DNA from: Sipunculus nudus
Taxonomy: Eukaryota; Annelida; Sipuncula; Golfingiida; Sipunculidae
NCBI GenBank assembly: GCA_026874595.1
Contig: CM049311.1
Span: forward strand, 47,187,676-47,251,675
Length of the DNA stretch: 64,000 bases
Direction: 5' to 3'
In this document: positions 23,401 to 38,100 of the stretch, piece by piece
How the letters are laid out: every line of letters begins with the position of its first letter
How positions within the stretch are numbered: the stretch's first letter is position 1
Notes under the pieces: generated by a model
The model's database searches: none
What the model saw: the letters and a program-made list of their open reading frames with translations, nothing else
What the model was told of the DNA's origin: nothing
Program-made: the position numbers and the translations under genes

Positions 23401-26400
23401 CACAGTCAACACAACCACTAGGATTTTATACAAATATTCTCAGAATCTATTTTCAGCTGATCACCGTGACCCGCAGATCCTTTGTTTATGTTTGGCATAA
23501 ATATTCCTCTTTATATTTCCCTTGTACATGCCAGAAATTAAGAAAAGTAAAGATTTGTAATGTTATTTGTATATCTTCAGCAGAAATCCCCAACACCACC
23601 AGAGACAAAAAGGTCTTCTCCAACAGAATCTAAAAAATCCCAGGAAAGTGGTTCCCAAGCCAAAACACAAACTACAAAGCAGGTTATACCAGACAAGAAA
23701 ACCTCACCAGAGGTTGTTGAACAAGATGTCGTCACAAAGCGGGGCAGAGGACGGCCACGTAAAAGACCAATAGAGGTTGATGATGCACTTGCTGACAAAG
23801 AAGGTCAAAGGTCAACAAATCAGCAGAGTGAACCCAGGGCCAAGAGAAGAAGAGGGAGACCAGCACACCCTGATTCTGTGGAGTCTCCCAATAGTACGGC
23901 TGTGGATGCTTCAGAGGAAACAGATAAATCTGATGATTATAATGATAGCAAGGGAAGTTGTGCTGGTAATGTGGAAAGTCAGCTTGAAAAGAAAGTCACA
24001 GAGGGAATATCCACAAAAGATCCTAAACTGCTCTCAGCAAAGAGAGGATCAAAATCAAAACAAGAAGAGGTTCCTGTTGTTTCCAAACTGGAAGAGCAGC
24101 CACTGGAGAAAGACCAGGTAGAACCAGACAACCAGGAGAATACAGTGGCTGGCAGTCCTGGAGGTAGAAATGCTGAATTTGCCTCTTTCATTAAGAAGTC
24201 CCAAACAGAGCATGATGAACATGGAGAACCAGGCTTAGTCCAGCTTAATGGTGAATATGGTGTAGGTTCAGCAAATTCTGAACAGAAAGATTCCAGTGAT
24301 GTTGCTAACATGGGTGCAGGAGAAAGTATTCCTGTTGGTTTGGAGCAGGTGCAGGAAAAGTCACCTGGAGAAACACAAAGCTATACCATATCCACAGACA
24401 GAAAGTATGAACAGGCAGAGAACCCTTCACAGTCCGAGAACCTTCCACAGTCGGAGAACATTTCACATTTAGAGAACCCTTCCCAGTTAGAGAACCCTCC
24501 ACAGTCAGAGGACCCTCCACAGTCAGAGAACCCTCTACATGCATCTGAAAGTGTTAGAACATCAGAAGCTCAGGATAAACTTGCTGCTGATGGTAACACT
24601 AACACTACTACTATCCAGCTGGTAGCCAACCAGCCCCAGGCCGATTCTGATGAGGTTACTGTTATTCAAGACCCGCAGCAGTCCTCTGTGTTCATCCCAC
24701 AGGACCAGCAGGTAGTCTTCCTAGAAAATATACAGATGAAAAGTGGTGACATGGAGAGTTTTAAGGTTAACAAAGATATGCCAAACATTGTAGTGATAGA
24801 GAATACTGCTGCTGTACCTGAGGCTGATACAGGCGATGATGTAGACAGGCAGGTAGTAATACCAGTCAAGATCAGCGAGTTGACAAATAGTGGGGGAGAA
24901 CAGGTTGTAGCCAGCACAGAATGGATGACACTGACAGACTCCAAGGGCAATAAACATATAAAGGTCAAGGTCAAACAAGGCACAGAGGTCATACCAGGTC
25001 AGTTCAAATGTATATAAAGTAAAGTCTCAGTTCTACTTTAGGCTTCCAACATTTATCTGGTTGGCTAGCTCTTTTCCCCAACAAGTTCTTTCCTATTTTT
25101 ATTATATCTTTCCTATCTGTAGAAATGCTCATGAAGACCTACAAAAAATTTTTATGGAGAAGGCCGCTGCACCCTAATAATATTCTGAACAATTTAATTG
25201 TTAACTTTACAATCCATCTTTTACAACTTTATGGACTCCCTTTGCATGACTGAAAAACAATCCTTACAAAGCAACATCCAGTTAATATAGATCTGATAAA
25301 TCTGCTCATATTTGCTTGTGACATCAGTGTCATTCAGTGACCTTGACTGTTAGCAGTGAAATTTGAAAAGTTGTATATTCTCTCAGATATATGATAAATT
25401 GGATATCTTGAAGGTATTTATTTTGCTCCCTTATTTAGATCTTTTTTGAGTTTTTGCATACACTTGCATACACTATCTAAACTTAAGAAAAACAATGGAC
25501 ATATGATGGTGAAAGGGAGTACAATTGACTCAATATATTATACAAGCCAATATATAATTATATTTTTATTACAGTTTGGTAAAGATAGTAGTAACTGTTA
25601 CATTTAATAATTTATCAGTCTGTTTGAGTGGTATGCATTCCATCCTAACTTTTTAAACAAGTAGGGCAGCTCAGTATTTAATATATTTTACTACACAAGT
25701 TAACATTGTATCAACTAATGGTAGCAAAAGCAGTGTTCAGTAAATCAAATACAACTTGGGAATTTTATACTATTAAAGTGATACATAAACACATGTAATT
25801 TAAATAATGCAAAAGTTATATTGAATTTTGAAGTGTATACTCGGCGCTCACAGCGGGCACCTAAACCAACGGAGAAGAAAAGGGAGCTGACAGAGAGCTT
25901 ACTCAAACTGTATGAGAGTGTTAAACCAAAAGATGTCATGCTGGAGAATATCATCGCATGGGGAGGTAAGCTACTGTCACTGTTTATACTTGTCAATACT
26001 CTTTTTCACACTTTTTGCAACATAATTTATAGTATTAGGTTCAGCTGCTTATCAGTTCACTTCTCTCACAGTGGTTTTACACTGCAGTTGTTTCAGATCT
26101 CCTTTATTTGAACTGCTGCTTTGTTTACAAGTTTTTCAGAATATCAGCATCAGGGCTGGCATAGGGCCAAGAATCAGACCAATGAGAGTGGGGTGTCATG
26201 GGTTTAAAACATGGAGTTGGATGCACAATGAGATACCACGCTCTCATTGGCCTGATAACAATTCTTTGCCCTGTCCCAGCCCTGGTTGAGAAACCTGGAG
26301 AATCTTTCTATACAAAGCAGCGGTTACAGTGAAGGAGCTATAGAACAACTGAAGTGTATAACCCCTGCGTGAGGAGTGTACTTCTCTGCCATATGGAATG

Positions 26401-29400
26401 TTGTCTTCTTCTATGAAGTATTGCTCTTTTATATGGAAAAAATCTTTAATTTGGTCAGTGTGACCCTATTTAAACAAGCAGTTATCAGATTTGTCAAAAT
26501 TTGTCAGAAAGGCATGCTACAGCTGTTTCTGGATTTTCCCATCTTGTCACAAACACATCTCCATCAGACATCTAGAGCTCCGTTACATCACTGTTTTGTT
26601 CACAGGGAAATGTGGTACATTTTAAAAAGGCAAGTTAGGCATATTTAGTTTTTCACAAGCATACTTCCATGTTAAAAACTTGCATATCTCCCTAATAATT
26701 GATAAGTGTACTTGAAGAGTATGCATCCAAATACGTCAAGGCTATAACAAGACACTTCTGCATTGATACAACATAATACAAAGCCAAAAATATTATCAGT
26801 ATCATCAGCTGTCCCTGTATCAGTATGTTGACAGCATTTGATCTTCCAAGGAAAAGCTATGTCAGCATTTAAAAATGGTCTGTCAGCAACATGTGAGGCA
26901 TGTCAGGATAAATGTCATTTGCCAGAAATGATTTAAATCCACCTGATCGATGGCTTTTCAGGAAGAGCTTTTTCACATGCAGCATCTATTATTCCATGCA
27001 TGAAATGGCATGAATCGATGAATATTGCTTTTTATGTATGTGTGGAAAAATTATGAAAGTGTAGACTAAATTATCTTCGTATGAACAAGGGAAAACCTAA
27101 GACTTTAATTTGAAATCTAGAATATAATGCATGCATTAAATTTGAGTTTTGTATTATGTCATGTATTGTTAGCTAAACAGCTTGACATTATAGTGAAATC
27201 CTATATCTTTGCAGCCTTAGTACTAATATTTACAACTGCTTTTTTTATTACATACATATTGACATCAGTCCAGGATTATATGATGTGCAATTCATGATAT
27301 TGCCACAGATGCTGATGGACGAAGCAAGATGAAATGTAAACACTGTCACGTAGAGCTGAGTGACAGAGAGGACTTTGAGAAGCACCTGTCTGAGGAACAC
27401 AGTCACCTGCAGCTGAAGCCTTGGCAGTGTCCTGTCTGTTACTACAGAGGTGAGAATATGGTCTTGTGTTGTGTATAAAGAAATTGGTCACGATAATCAG
27501 AATAAAGTTCAGACATTTCTAAAACTTTATCAGAAGTTATGTTCTATAATTCCATATGTAATTTTATACTCTGGGGTGTATTTTGAGGGGGCGCAGGGAG
27601 TATGCGCAACCTCTTTATATATATCTGAATAATCTGGGAAATACAATCAAACACACTTAATAACCTAAAAGTAGTGCTGCATTTTTTCTCTGGCATAGTA
27701 TTCTTCCCTATACTTCTGCATGTAAGATTTATGTATAGAGTCTACTAACACACTTGCTTACCTATGTCAGGGGAATGAGCCCACCCCCCTCTAAGATCCT
27801 GTATCTGCCCCTGGTTATGTCCCTTATCCTGGAGTTCTGATATTCAAGTAATGTTAAGAAAATAGCAATTCAGGGGTTGGTTACAACCAGTATGACTGCA
27901 TGAAGACACTGCTTCTCTGTTATCTTAAGAAGGTGAAAGAAAGAAGGAAATACAGTGGAACCTGTCTAATGCGACCACTCAAGGAACTGGGCATAAGTGG
28001 TCGTAATAGACAGGTGGTCTTATTAGACAGGTTCTGAACATTTAGGAACTGCACAATTTTAGATGATATATATGACGGAAGTATGCGTATAAGTAGGCCT
28101 GCCTGACCTTTACACTTTAAACGACTCTGTTTCAATTTATTTCTGTCAACGTTTACAAAGTGACAGACCATTTACATGAAAGGCTATGATACACAGTGTC
28201 AGTCTGCTTTACATCGTTGGTAAATCTGTAATACCGATATATAAGAATATATCATTTGAAGACACGTAAACCAATGGTGTATTCAGGTGGACTTTTGTTT
28301 GAAAATTTAATGAGGTTTTTACTTTTATATACAAGAATCTTAGCCTTTGATTTTTAATAACACAGGGCTTCTTTTACATAAGATGTACACTGGCGTGCCC
28401 CATGTATTGAATTTGACATCTCATTTGTGAATATGCTCTCTTATTTACCGTCCTTGTATCTACTGAAAATAAATGATCACCATGTGTTGCCCCCCAATTT
28501 GCATTCAACCTTTAGTTAATTGACCATCAAATGTTGATTTAATTGTCACTTTTACTCCTACGAGCGCACAAACAGAAGGTGACAGAAGAAATAGGAGTAC
28601 ACATGTACATGTAATAAGGCCTTATGGGAAATGCAAATTTTCAGGCTTGTGGCAATTTTGAACGATCTCAAATCAGTTCTTATAAAAGATTATGGCTGTT
28701 AAAAAATTGCGGCGGAGGCCATGATCACAGCCATGGAGCAGCTGCTTATTTCTCTAGTTTTAATAACTATGCGCTTTCTATAAACCCTGCATTATAAAAA
28801 TAAATGCGTTGTCAGCTACAACTCCCCCATATGAACGACTCAAAATTGTTAGTTAACATCACTGGTTACTAACATCACTTGCTTTACAGGAACATCATAG
28901 ATTATCCACTCATTGTTATAACGCCTTTCATAACACACTGAATAGATCAAAGACAAATCACAGGGGGCACAGGTCAAATATTAAGTTCAAAGGACCTCCA
29001 TCCATGGCCATGTGTGGTCGTGTGAGCCATTCACGTGGCCTGTCTGCTCACGGGGCTCCGGGCCCAGGGTCCTCCCATATGACCACCAGTACAACAAACA
29101 GAGATGAAAGTCACCTCAACATCACGTCAATCAACCGACCTGTCATCGCTGGTCAGTAGGCAGCTCAATAAGTGCCTGCATTAGGCAGGTCAATATATAA
29201 CTTTGGTCGGGAAAAACATAGCCAGATGGTCTTATTTCACAGGTTTCATCTATAGATAATAAAATGGAATTTCAAAAGGGACTGATATCCAATGGTCATA
29301 ATAGCCAGTTGCCTGCATTTTACAGTTGGTCGTTCAGACAGGTTGGACTGTATTTCATAATTGACTGGGATCTATCTTTTATACTTTCACCTTAAATATG

Positions 29401-32065
29401 TAGCTGTATAAGTTTAAATAAAAAATCATCAAGCACTTTGACTCGTACAAGCAGTAATCAATTTATGACAAATATGAACCAGTATGTATGTGTATGGACA
29501 CCAGAAACCAAGTTTTCAATAAGTTTCAGTAAAATGTAGGTCTACTGGTATAGCATTAGTATGGAGTATATTATACATCATTCAGTTGGTGTAGGTTTAG
29601 TGTGATTTTGTTCATGCCATTCTGTGATATTATTATCATCATTCAGTCAGATTTATGTGTATAAGTAATGTGATTTGTGGACACAGATCACTGGTATGGC
29701 AGTACTTTTCTCTTTCCCACAGTATCAGAGCAGATGAGTTTGAAGCAGCACATGGCGGCCCACACCCAGATCAAGCAGTACACCTGTAATGAGTGTGGTC
29801 ATATGTTTGGAACTAAAGCCAAGGTTGGTCACTCTCCCAGGAGATACAATTATGAAAACATTCTCAAGGCCTTCCATCCATGTACTAACATCTTCAAGAA
29901 TGGATAATTTATGCATCACAACAGTTTGAGTTATACTTACCTCAAATGAGCCCAACCAATTCAGGCCCCAACACTTCTTGAACTGATGTATTGAGATACA
30001 ACAGTATCTCCAATGCAAAAAAATCATTAATAATTATTTCATTGTAGTAAATGAGCTGAATGATTGGTAAATCCTGGCCATATATCTAAAAACTGTTGTT
30101 GGGAGTCGCTTCTTGATTGTAATCGATCATTGACAGCATAGCAGCAAATTATAATTGATTATAAGTTGATTGTGAGAAGTGTTGGGAGTCTGTTGTAATT
30201 TCATCATGATAAGTCATCAGTGAAAACTGGTTAAGCTCTAGGAGTATGAAATATCAAATATAGATCTGTACATCCTCTCAATTGACCTATCCATGAACTC
30301 TTTGTGACCTTAATCGCATATTCATTCAATGAATAATCATGAGCAGAGCAGTTACGAGCAACCAATCAAGTTACTGTAAACAGTCAACCATCTGACAAGC
30401 ACAAAATTTGCATAATTTGGGTTACCCTCCCAAACAGAACAGGTACAGTCTCTACCAGTACCCTTGTCGGCATGTTTCCAGGATATTTTTTTATACAAAA
30501 GAGACATTATACTAAGTTCTGCAACCATTTTTGCACAGCTTCCTTCTGTTTGTCTGCTGTGGGATAAAATCACTCATGTACAAGCAGTGGTTTGACTTAT
30601 CTGCCTATAATTTTACATATGTATACTACTTGGATAGCTTTCTGGATTTTGTGGTAGGTGGCATCACCTACATACACATTTCAGCTGCAGACATCCATGC
30701 TAATATGCAACACACCTCACTCTATTTCCCCCTGCCACTCAATTCATGCCTCACTTCACCCATCCCACTCTGATTCCCGTGGATACACGTAGTCGCTTGT
30801 CGACTACCCTTATTCAAGTTCTGTAATGATCTTACATTGATCTTTGTAAACACTTGTTCTTTAAAGAGGCGATTTGAACAGTCTGTCTCGCATATATTTA
30901 AAAAACATCAAGACAAAAGTTTTATATGTCCTACATTCTGTTTGCAGTTAAACCAGCACATGAAGTACCACCGAGACATCCGAGACCAGGAGTGCCCCCT
31001 GTGTGACCGTGCCTTCCACGAATACAAAACACTCAACACCCACCTGCTCCAAGTCCACAAGACAACCAAGTGTATGCTAATTTAGACCCTCTGTCCTCTC
31101 AGATAATATCCATATCTAAATAAATAGATAGTGCCTTCACTTAGCTGTATTTATTATATTGAAATTGGTGATTCAGTTTTTGAGTTCTTTAATATTTTAA
31201 ACTATTTCAGTTTCACTTTCCCCTATATAAGAGATTTGTGTAAGTGATACATATTTGGAAGGATAGAACCGGTGGCTGTGTTGATATTTATTAGAATTCA
31301 CTTTTTGCCAGCACTTGGTATTTCAGAGATGTGTTTATCTGTAAATTGTTTCATTTAAGGTGAAATTAAAAGAATACCATAAAACTTACTACTGGTACCC
31401 CTAGTTATAGTAACTCCATTCCTGATTCTTGACAGTGAAAGCTTTGAGGGGGATAAAGGCAGTCGAAGGTCAGCGCAAACTGAAGCATATGTCGGAAATC
31501 CAGGCCTCAGCTGCTCACACAGTCACAAGACCTGCCTCACCACCTCAGATCAAGGAAGAGGTTACAGTAACCATGGCAACAGGTAGGGGTGACCAGGTAT
31601 AGAGGTGGCAGATTAAATATTTTGATGCAATAAGTCTCAACAAAGCAGGGCCCATATATAAGTAATCTTTTGAGAAAGAGTAATAATTTTGTTATTTGCA
31701 AAATGTCCAGCATAAATGGTCATTCATATAATTAGAGACAAGTTTGTTTAGTTTTTTTAATTCTTTCTCTTTGAATAAAAGTATGATATACTTTTGTAGT
31801 TTTGTAATTACTCAGTTATTATGTAGGCACTTATGCATGGAGCTAATAAAGAATCACCCTCTCCCAAGTATTTTTTTATTAATTCTTTCTTGTAACATCT
31901 GTACAAAATTGTTCTTTACTGCATTAAAAAAAACCTTGATTTATATCAACCTTCCCCACTAACTTAATATGGGTCATCCATCTGTAAAAAAAACTTCATA
32001 TATGACTTTGTTAACCTTGTCCACTGAGTTTTTCCGCCATTTGTGGTATCAGTTTCTGACACACC

Positions 32066-32101
<36 letters not shown>

Positions 32102-35100
32102 GAGAGAGAGAGATTAGTGGTTAACTGGTTTGCTCCTATAGATCTTGGTGTATGTTTATTTAACATGTAGAACCTGTACTCACAAAAGAAGAAATGGAAC
32201 AGGTGACACAGGGAGATGTGCAAGATCAGATGGAAGAAGATATTGTAGAGATGCCTACAGAGGTCAGCACTGTGCAGGAAGTGATTGTATCCTGTACAAA
32301 CGAAGAGGTGGAGACAGCAGTGGAGAACATGTTCAAGGTACGGTTTTTAGTTATCATGAATAGGTAGCTGAAATTGATGTTTTATCAGGCCTACTTTCCT
32401 GGTGTACTTAAACTGTTTCATAGAGTATACCTCCTTTTTTCTCAGATGGACAGATGCATGGCCTGCATGTAACTTTTATCCCCATGGGCTTCATTTGATA
32501 AAAACGAAATCAACCTAATTGGCCTAACTTGACCCACAGGCCATGGTTTGTCCACCCCTGCTGTGTATGGTACAACTTAATTAATGGGGATGAACACATC
32601 CATGTGGTATAAACAATTTATAAAACATCTGAGCCAAGTGGGTATATGGTTTTCTCTGCTTGCGCTTCAGATTAATTGATCCAGAACAATTTAGACTTCT
32701 TTTTCATTAACCCCACTGATCAGTATAATTATTGTCAGAAAAAAAAAGTTCTACAGAAAGACTAACTGGCTTCTGTGGTTTAGGGGTAGAGCGCAGGTCT
32801 TGAAGCCAGGAGGTCTTGAGTTCAAATCTCTTCCGCGATGACTTGCCCCCCCCCCCCCCCCCCCCCCCGGTGGAGCACTCTGCAGGCTTGACGGGAAGGC
32901 TGTGCTCCCCAGCCTTGTATCAGACACAAACAGGTGCGTCTTTGGGGAGTTCCTTGGTGTTATAACCCAGCAATGAGGATGATTACACAGCCAGTACCAC
33001 CAGGCCTGGGTGATACATATAAAAATGACAGAATGTGAGCGCTTCTGCCCTGTCATGTACTGCCAAACTGAAATGGAAATCTGCAGATGTATATACGTAC
33101 ATACTTAGATAAACAGCATCAGAAATAGAGACAGTTACCTCAACAACAACAAAATAATGAAACAAAGACTGCGGACTATCATTCATTGTGTGAAGTATTT
33201 TGAAACCAGTAATGATTGTTATAGTTGATTATCCTGCCAAGATGGTGCCTTTAATATGAATGATGTTACCAGTTTGATGTGCAGTAAGTAATGGTGTATT
33301 TGCTGATCATTATTTTCTTTAATCCAGGATCAGGAAGATGAGATGGATGATGAGTCAGCAGAAATAGATGAGACTGACACATCTGTATCTAAGCGCACTT
33401 TACCAGGCACATACAAAACCAAGCACAACACTGAGATGTTCAAGTATGTCTGAATCATGCATTTTTTCTTAAATAACTTAAATAAATTGAGGACATCTTT
33501 TTGGTTTCTTTTCAGGTAACAAGAAAACCAGATTTCATCATTCTAACCAACAGACCCCCTTTATCATGTCATGTCCTCCTATTGTGCTTAATTAAACTTT
33601 AAATTACTGATCATAAGTTTTTACAGTATCCACAGATATTAACCTTTGCCCCATTACATTACCATTTAAATTGCCATAAAAATCATTAACTATTAAGTAA
33701 GCGTTGCATTAGTTTATATGAATTTTGTAATGATTCCTATGTTAAGCATCCTAAGTCTAGATTGTTAAATTCAGTTTCTTCATCTCTGCAGCATTAGTCT
33801 TATCTTTCATCAGACACTGCCGAATGGCAGATACATTGTTTTTTGACTCACATGCCCTGGGACAAGGCTTCGGTTAGATTGGGCTCCAGCTCATAATTGT
33901 GCTCAGCTGACCCTGACTCATCACCCATCCGGGGGCTAACTAGATTAACTCTGCTGCACAGTTGTTTATTTAATTTAAACATGATATTTTTTCAAATGAA
34001 CAGTCAAAAAAGATTAACAGGGCAAAATGACCTTTACCTGCGCCTTTAAGTGAGATAATATGAGAGAGAGCAAGTCCATATATACATATGCAGACACACT
34101 TTCAAACAGTCGCCTGTAAGTCTGACACTGATGAAATCTTGATTTTTTTTGCTCACCCCAAGGTGGAACTGAATATCTTTCTTCAGAATACAAGTATTTT
34201 TTTAATTAAGGGGCTACATATTGTTTTCTTTTTGTTTTATTAATCAGTACAATTTGCTAGCACAGACGGTGACAGCAGGCTAACACGATGTCATAACTCA
34301 ATCCACAGGCTCAATGGACTTTCAAAAATTCTATAATTAACCTAATGATTGTTAGGTTTTTAATTTCGTGGATAAGGGTTACCCACAAATTCCATGAAAA
34401 TAAAAACCCAACAAACAATTCTGAATCCACAGTAATGAGATTTTCTGTCACTTTGAACAGGCTTGGTTTGTCTGGAGCTGAATCCAAACCTAAGCTTGCC
34501 AAGAAGGAGTTCCCTCGTTCAATGATAAAACCTGAGGCCGGCATCGCTATCAGCAAGAAAGGTCGCTGGATCAACAATCAACGCTACGTCCATGTTGACC
34601 AGATGGAGCCAGCTATAAAGAAATATGCAGATATATTTCCAGGTATGCACAAGATTTTCAACTCAACTGACCTTCAGTCCTGCTGACCTATAACATTGGA
34701 TCCTTATCCATAGTCAAGCTGTCTGGAAGTTTGTCTGTCTATCACTAATCATACCTGTTAAACAAAGAAAGTTTTAATTTAACATCCAGACAACTTCTGG
34801 TGATTTCTCTATTAAATACTTAAATCAGATCACAGTGACTTATATGAAGACTGCTGAAAAATTGTTTTGCTTTAGTTATATTATCGAAATATTATGCCCC
34901 AATCAAGCATATGTGTCATTGAAAGTGTGAAAAAAATTGGTTCATTTTAAATAAATTGAACACAAAAAGTATGTTTTTTCCCCACTCATGATTGCAACAA
35001 TTTGCTTGTATGTTTGGCTCCTGGATAGATTTATTCACCGATTAAGACTAGGCTGGACACCACTTTTGTTTGCTGGTAGTTATCTAAATCAGCAGCCAAA

Positions 35101-38100
35101 TATTTTTATACAAATTGTAATGACAGCTTGCAAAGTTTGAATAAAAATAGGTCATATATCATTTCCAGTTTTTATGCGTTATCTATCAATACATCCATTT
35201 CATAGTTTGATGTGGACAAATATATACTTCTTAATAAATATTTCAGACACGGTCATAATTTATAATATAATTTACAGACTTTTTATTTCCTTTTGCAGAA
35301 TCAGTCTGGGCTGCATATGTCATTGTCAATTTTTTAGTTCAGCTGACTGTAAGTCAGGTCATATATTTTGTGATCTTTGGGCCAAAGACATGATTTTTAG
35401 TACCCTGGAAATCAGATGGGCACAGCTGGCCCAAGAATGTTCCAATGTAATATAAAGGGAAGTCTTGGGCAATATCCATGGAAACCTGAAATCAGGTCAT
35501 GGTGACCTATATTTTGTGTGCTACCAGCCAAAACTTCTTGGGCAATCTCCATGGAAACCTGAATTAGGTCATGGTGACCTATATTACTGGTCAGAAACAT
35601 TTTAAGCACCTAGACAGTCAGACATGGTACAAAACTTTACTGTTGGACCTAGATTCTTCTGTCTTCACATCCAGGGATGTCCTTCAAAATTGTGAATGGT
35701 AATTTTTAGGTCAACTGACTACATACAAAAAGGCTAGATTTCATGGGAATGGCTGGACTGTTATCATGAAACTTTTTCTTCTTGTTGATTTTGAAGAACT
35801 TTAATTGCTACAGTTGAATGGAGATACCACCTACAAAATTTGGCATTCAGATGATTAAAATCATTTTGTGAATCTCTTCCTAGTCAGCTGAGTGTCATAA
35901 CCCATGGGTCACTTGTTTGTTTCATTCTCAAATCTGTGCTTGTATTAAGTTTTTAATGGATATTCATCATATTTTGGCTATTCACAGTTGTGCAGAACTG
36001 AATGTCATGCCCCATGTCACACGTTTATCTTGTCTGTTGACTCAGGGAGGCTGATTAAAGTTAAGATTCCTTTTGCCTTATGCTTGGATCTTGCATGCTA
36101 AATATGTATCTGGCAAAACTAATCACTATGCTACACGTAGTGATTTTTGCCAGTTCCGCATGGTATCCTGGGGCGTATGCTCCGGAGGCAGCAGAAATCT
36201 TGCGCTTCTAAATAAGTTGTAAAGAAGCTACTGATTTTCCTGCTGCCTGGTTTAACCGTTTTTGATAGACTTAGACACCAGGTGGTGATTTGTTGTCTGC
36301 TGAAAAACATTGTGCGTATGATGTGACTAGCAGCCAACCAAATGCCAGTTAACAAACAGGCATCACTCGACAGGCAACATAGCTCCGCCCATAACTGTGC
36401 TTCAAGACTCGCTTGATGCCAGTTTTATGGTAACTCTTAGTAAAAATTGTTGAATTTTAATTGCTCCCTCTGCTTTCTCGCAACATCAGCCAATTATGAC
36501 ATTACAACTATGTTCGCTAAGCCATGTATAAGTTGCCAGCAAAATGGAAACCAGCCAGGAAGATGTGTGCACGGAGCCAATGTTGTTACATTTCGTTTTA
36601 ATAACAGCTTACTGGCTGGGCATCCTATGTGCACAGGGACCTGTGCAAACTAGTGTAGGGCCATTCTCTCTGAGCCTGTGGCCTATTCACTTGCCGGGGC
36701 AGTGAGTTGTCACTCAAAACAAAATGTAACAACAGTGGCTCCATGTTTTCCTCGCTTGGCCTGTAAACTGTTTTGCTGGCAACACGTCCTGATAATTATG
36801 TAGATTCCTTGTCTCATCAGTTGTGTGTCGCATATCAGGCATTGTTTACACACAAATATTTATAGAATCAGTTTGTGGTCTAGTTAATACACAATGGCCT
36901 CTTCAACCCCTAAAAAGATTTTGCCAACAGCATTTATATTCGCTATTTATTAATCATGTGACCATTTCAGCCTATCATAGAGGATGTTACATCCAGCACT
37001 GGGTCTCATATGATTGGCTCAACATACAATGCTCCCCTCTGGCGTAGGGACCCAGAAAACCAGGCAAAAACAAACAGGGCTGGGGATATAGGTAGTAAGC
37101 CTATAGGTAAAGACCTGTGTAAAGAGTGTACCTGGAATGACACATGGAAAATATACATGTTTGCCGTGCCGGGACATGGCAAATAGCTCTATGTGCATTC
37201 CACACTCCATTCATAAGGAATCTTATTTTACCAATGTATGAAAGGTGTACACCTCAGCAGTTTATAAATTTGATGCTAAAATCTGTTTTAATGAGGAAAA
37301 CATTATTTTGTCACATTTTTCTTGTTTCATACCTTCCCTCAACATTTTGATATTGCTGCAGATAAATTATATATGCCCTAAATTTTAAAATGACTGTTTT
37401 TATCATGATGAAAAATACAATGATAAATTTTGGTTTTACAGGAGACATTGGTGTGAGGGTGGTGTTGAAGTGTAAGCTCTGTGGTGTGAGCTGGCCCAGT
37501 AAGAGTCAGTTCATATCTCATCTAGAGAACGAGCACTCAGAGCTGAAACCCTGGGAGTGTGATGAATGTAACTACAAGAGTAAGTATGATTCCTGACATC
37601 AGTAGATAAAGTAACACTCAGAGCTGTAACCCCGGGAGTGTGATGAATGTAACTACAGCAGTAAGTGTGATCCCTGACATCATTAGATAAAGTAACACTC
37701 AGAGCTGTAACCCTGGGAGTGTGATGAATGTAACTACAGCAGTAAGTATGATCCCTGACATCAGTAGATAAAGTAACACTCAGAGCTATAACCCTGGGAG
37801 TTTGATGAATGTAACTACAGCAGTAAGTATGATCCCTGACATCATTAGATATAGTAACACTTAGAGATGTAACCCTTTGAGTGTGATGAATGTAACAAAA
37901 GCAGTAAGTGTGATACCTGACATCATTAGATAAAGTAACACTCAGAGCTGTTACCCTGGGAGTGTGATGAATGTAACTACAGCAGTAAGTATGTTCCCTG
38001 ACATCAATAGATAAAGTAACACTCAGAGCTGTAACCCAGGGAGTGTGATGAATGTAACTTCAGCAGTAAGTATGATCCCTGACATCAGTAGATAAAGTAA

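Noticed and set aside
31436-31582. Exon 7 read in the frame starting NESFEGDKGSRRS
   Set aside because: That frame is also open, but it needs the previous exon to end in phase 2, and it does not lead into exon 8 as well. The KALRGIKAVEGQ frame fits the phases on both sides.
32768-32845. Functional tRNA gene
   Set aside because: Box A and box B are tRNA-like, but the acceptor stem does not pair and an unrelated body follows, so it is a SINE head.
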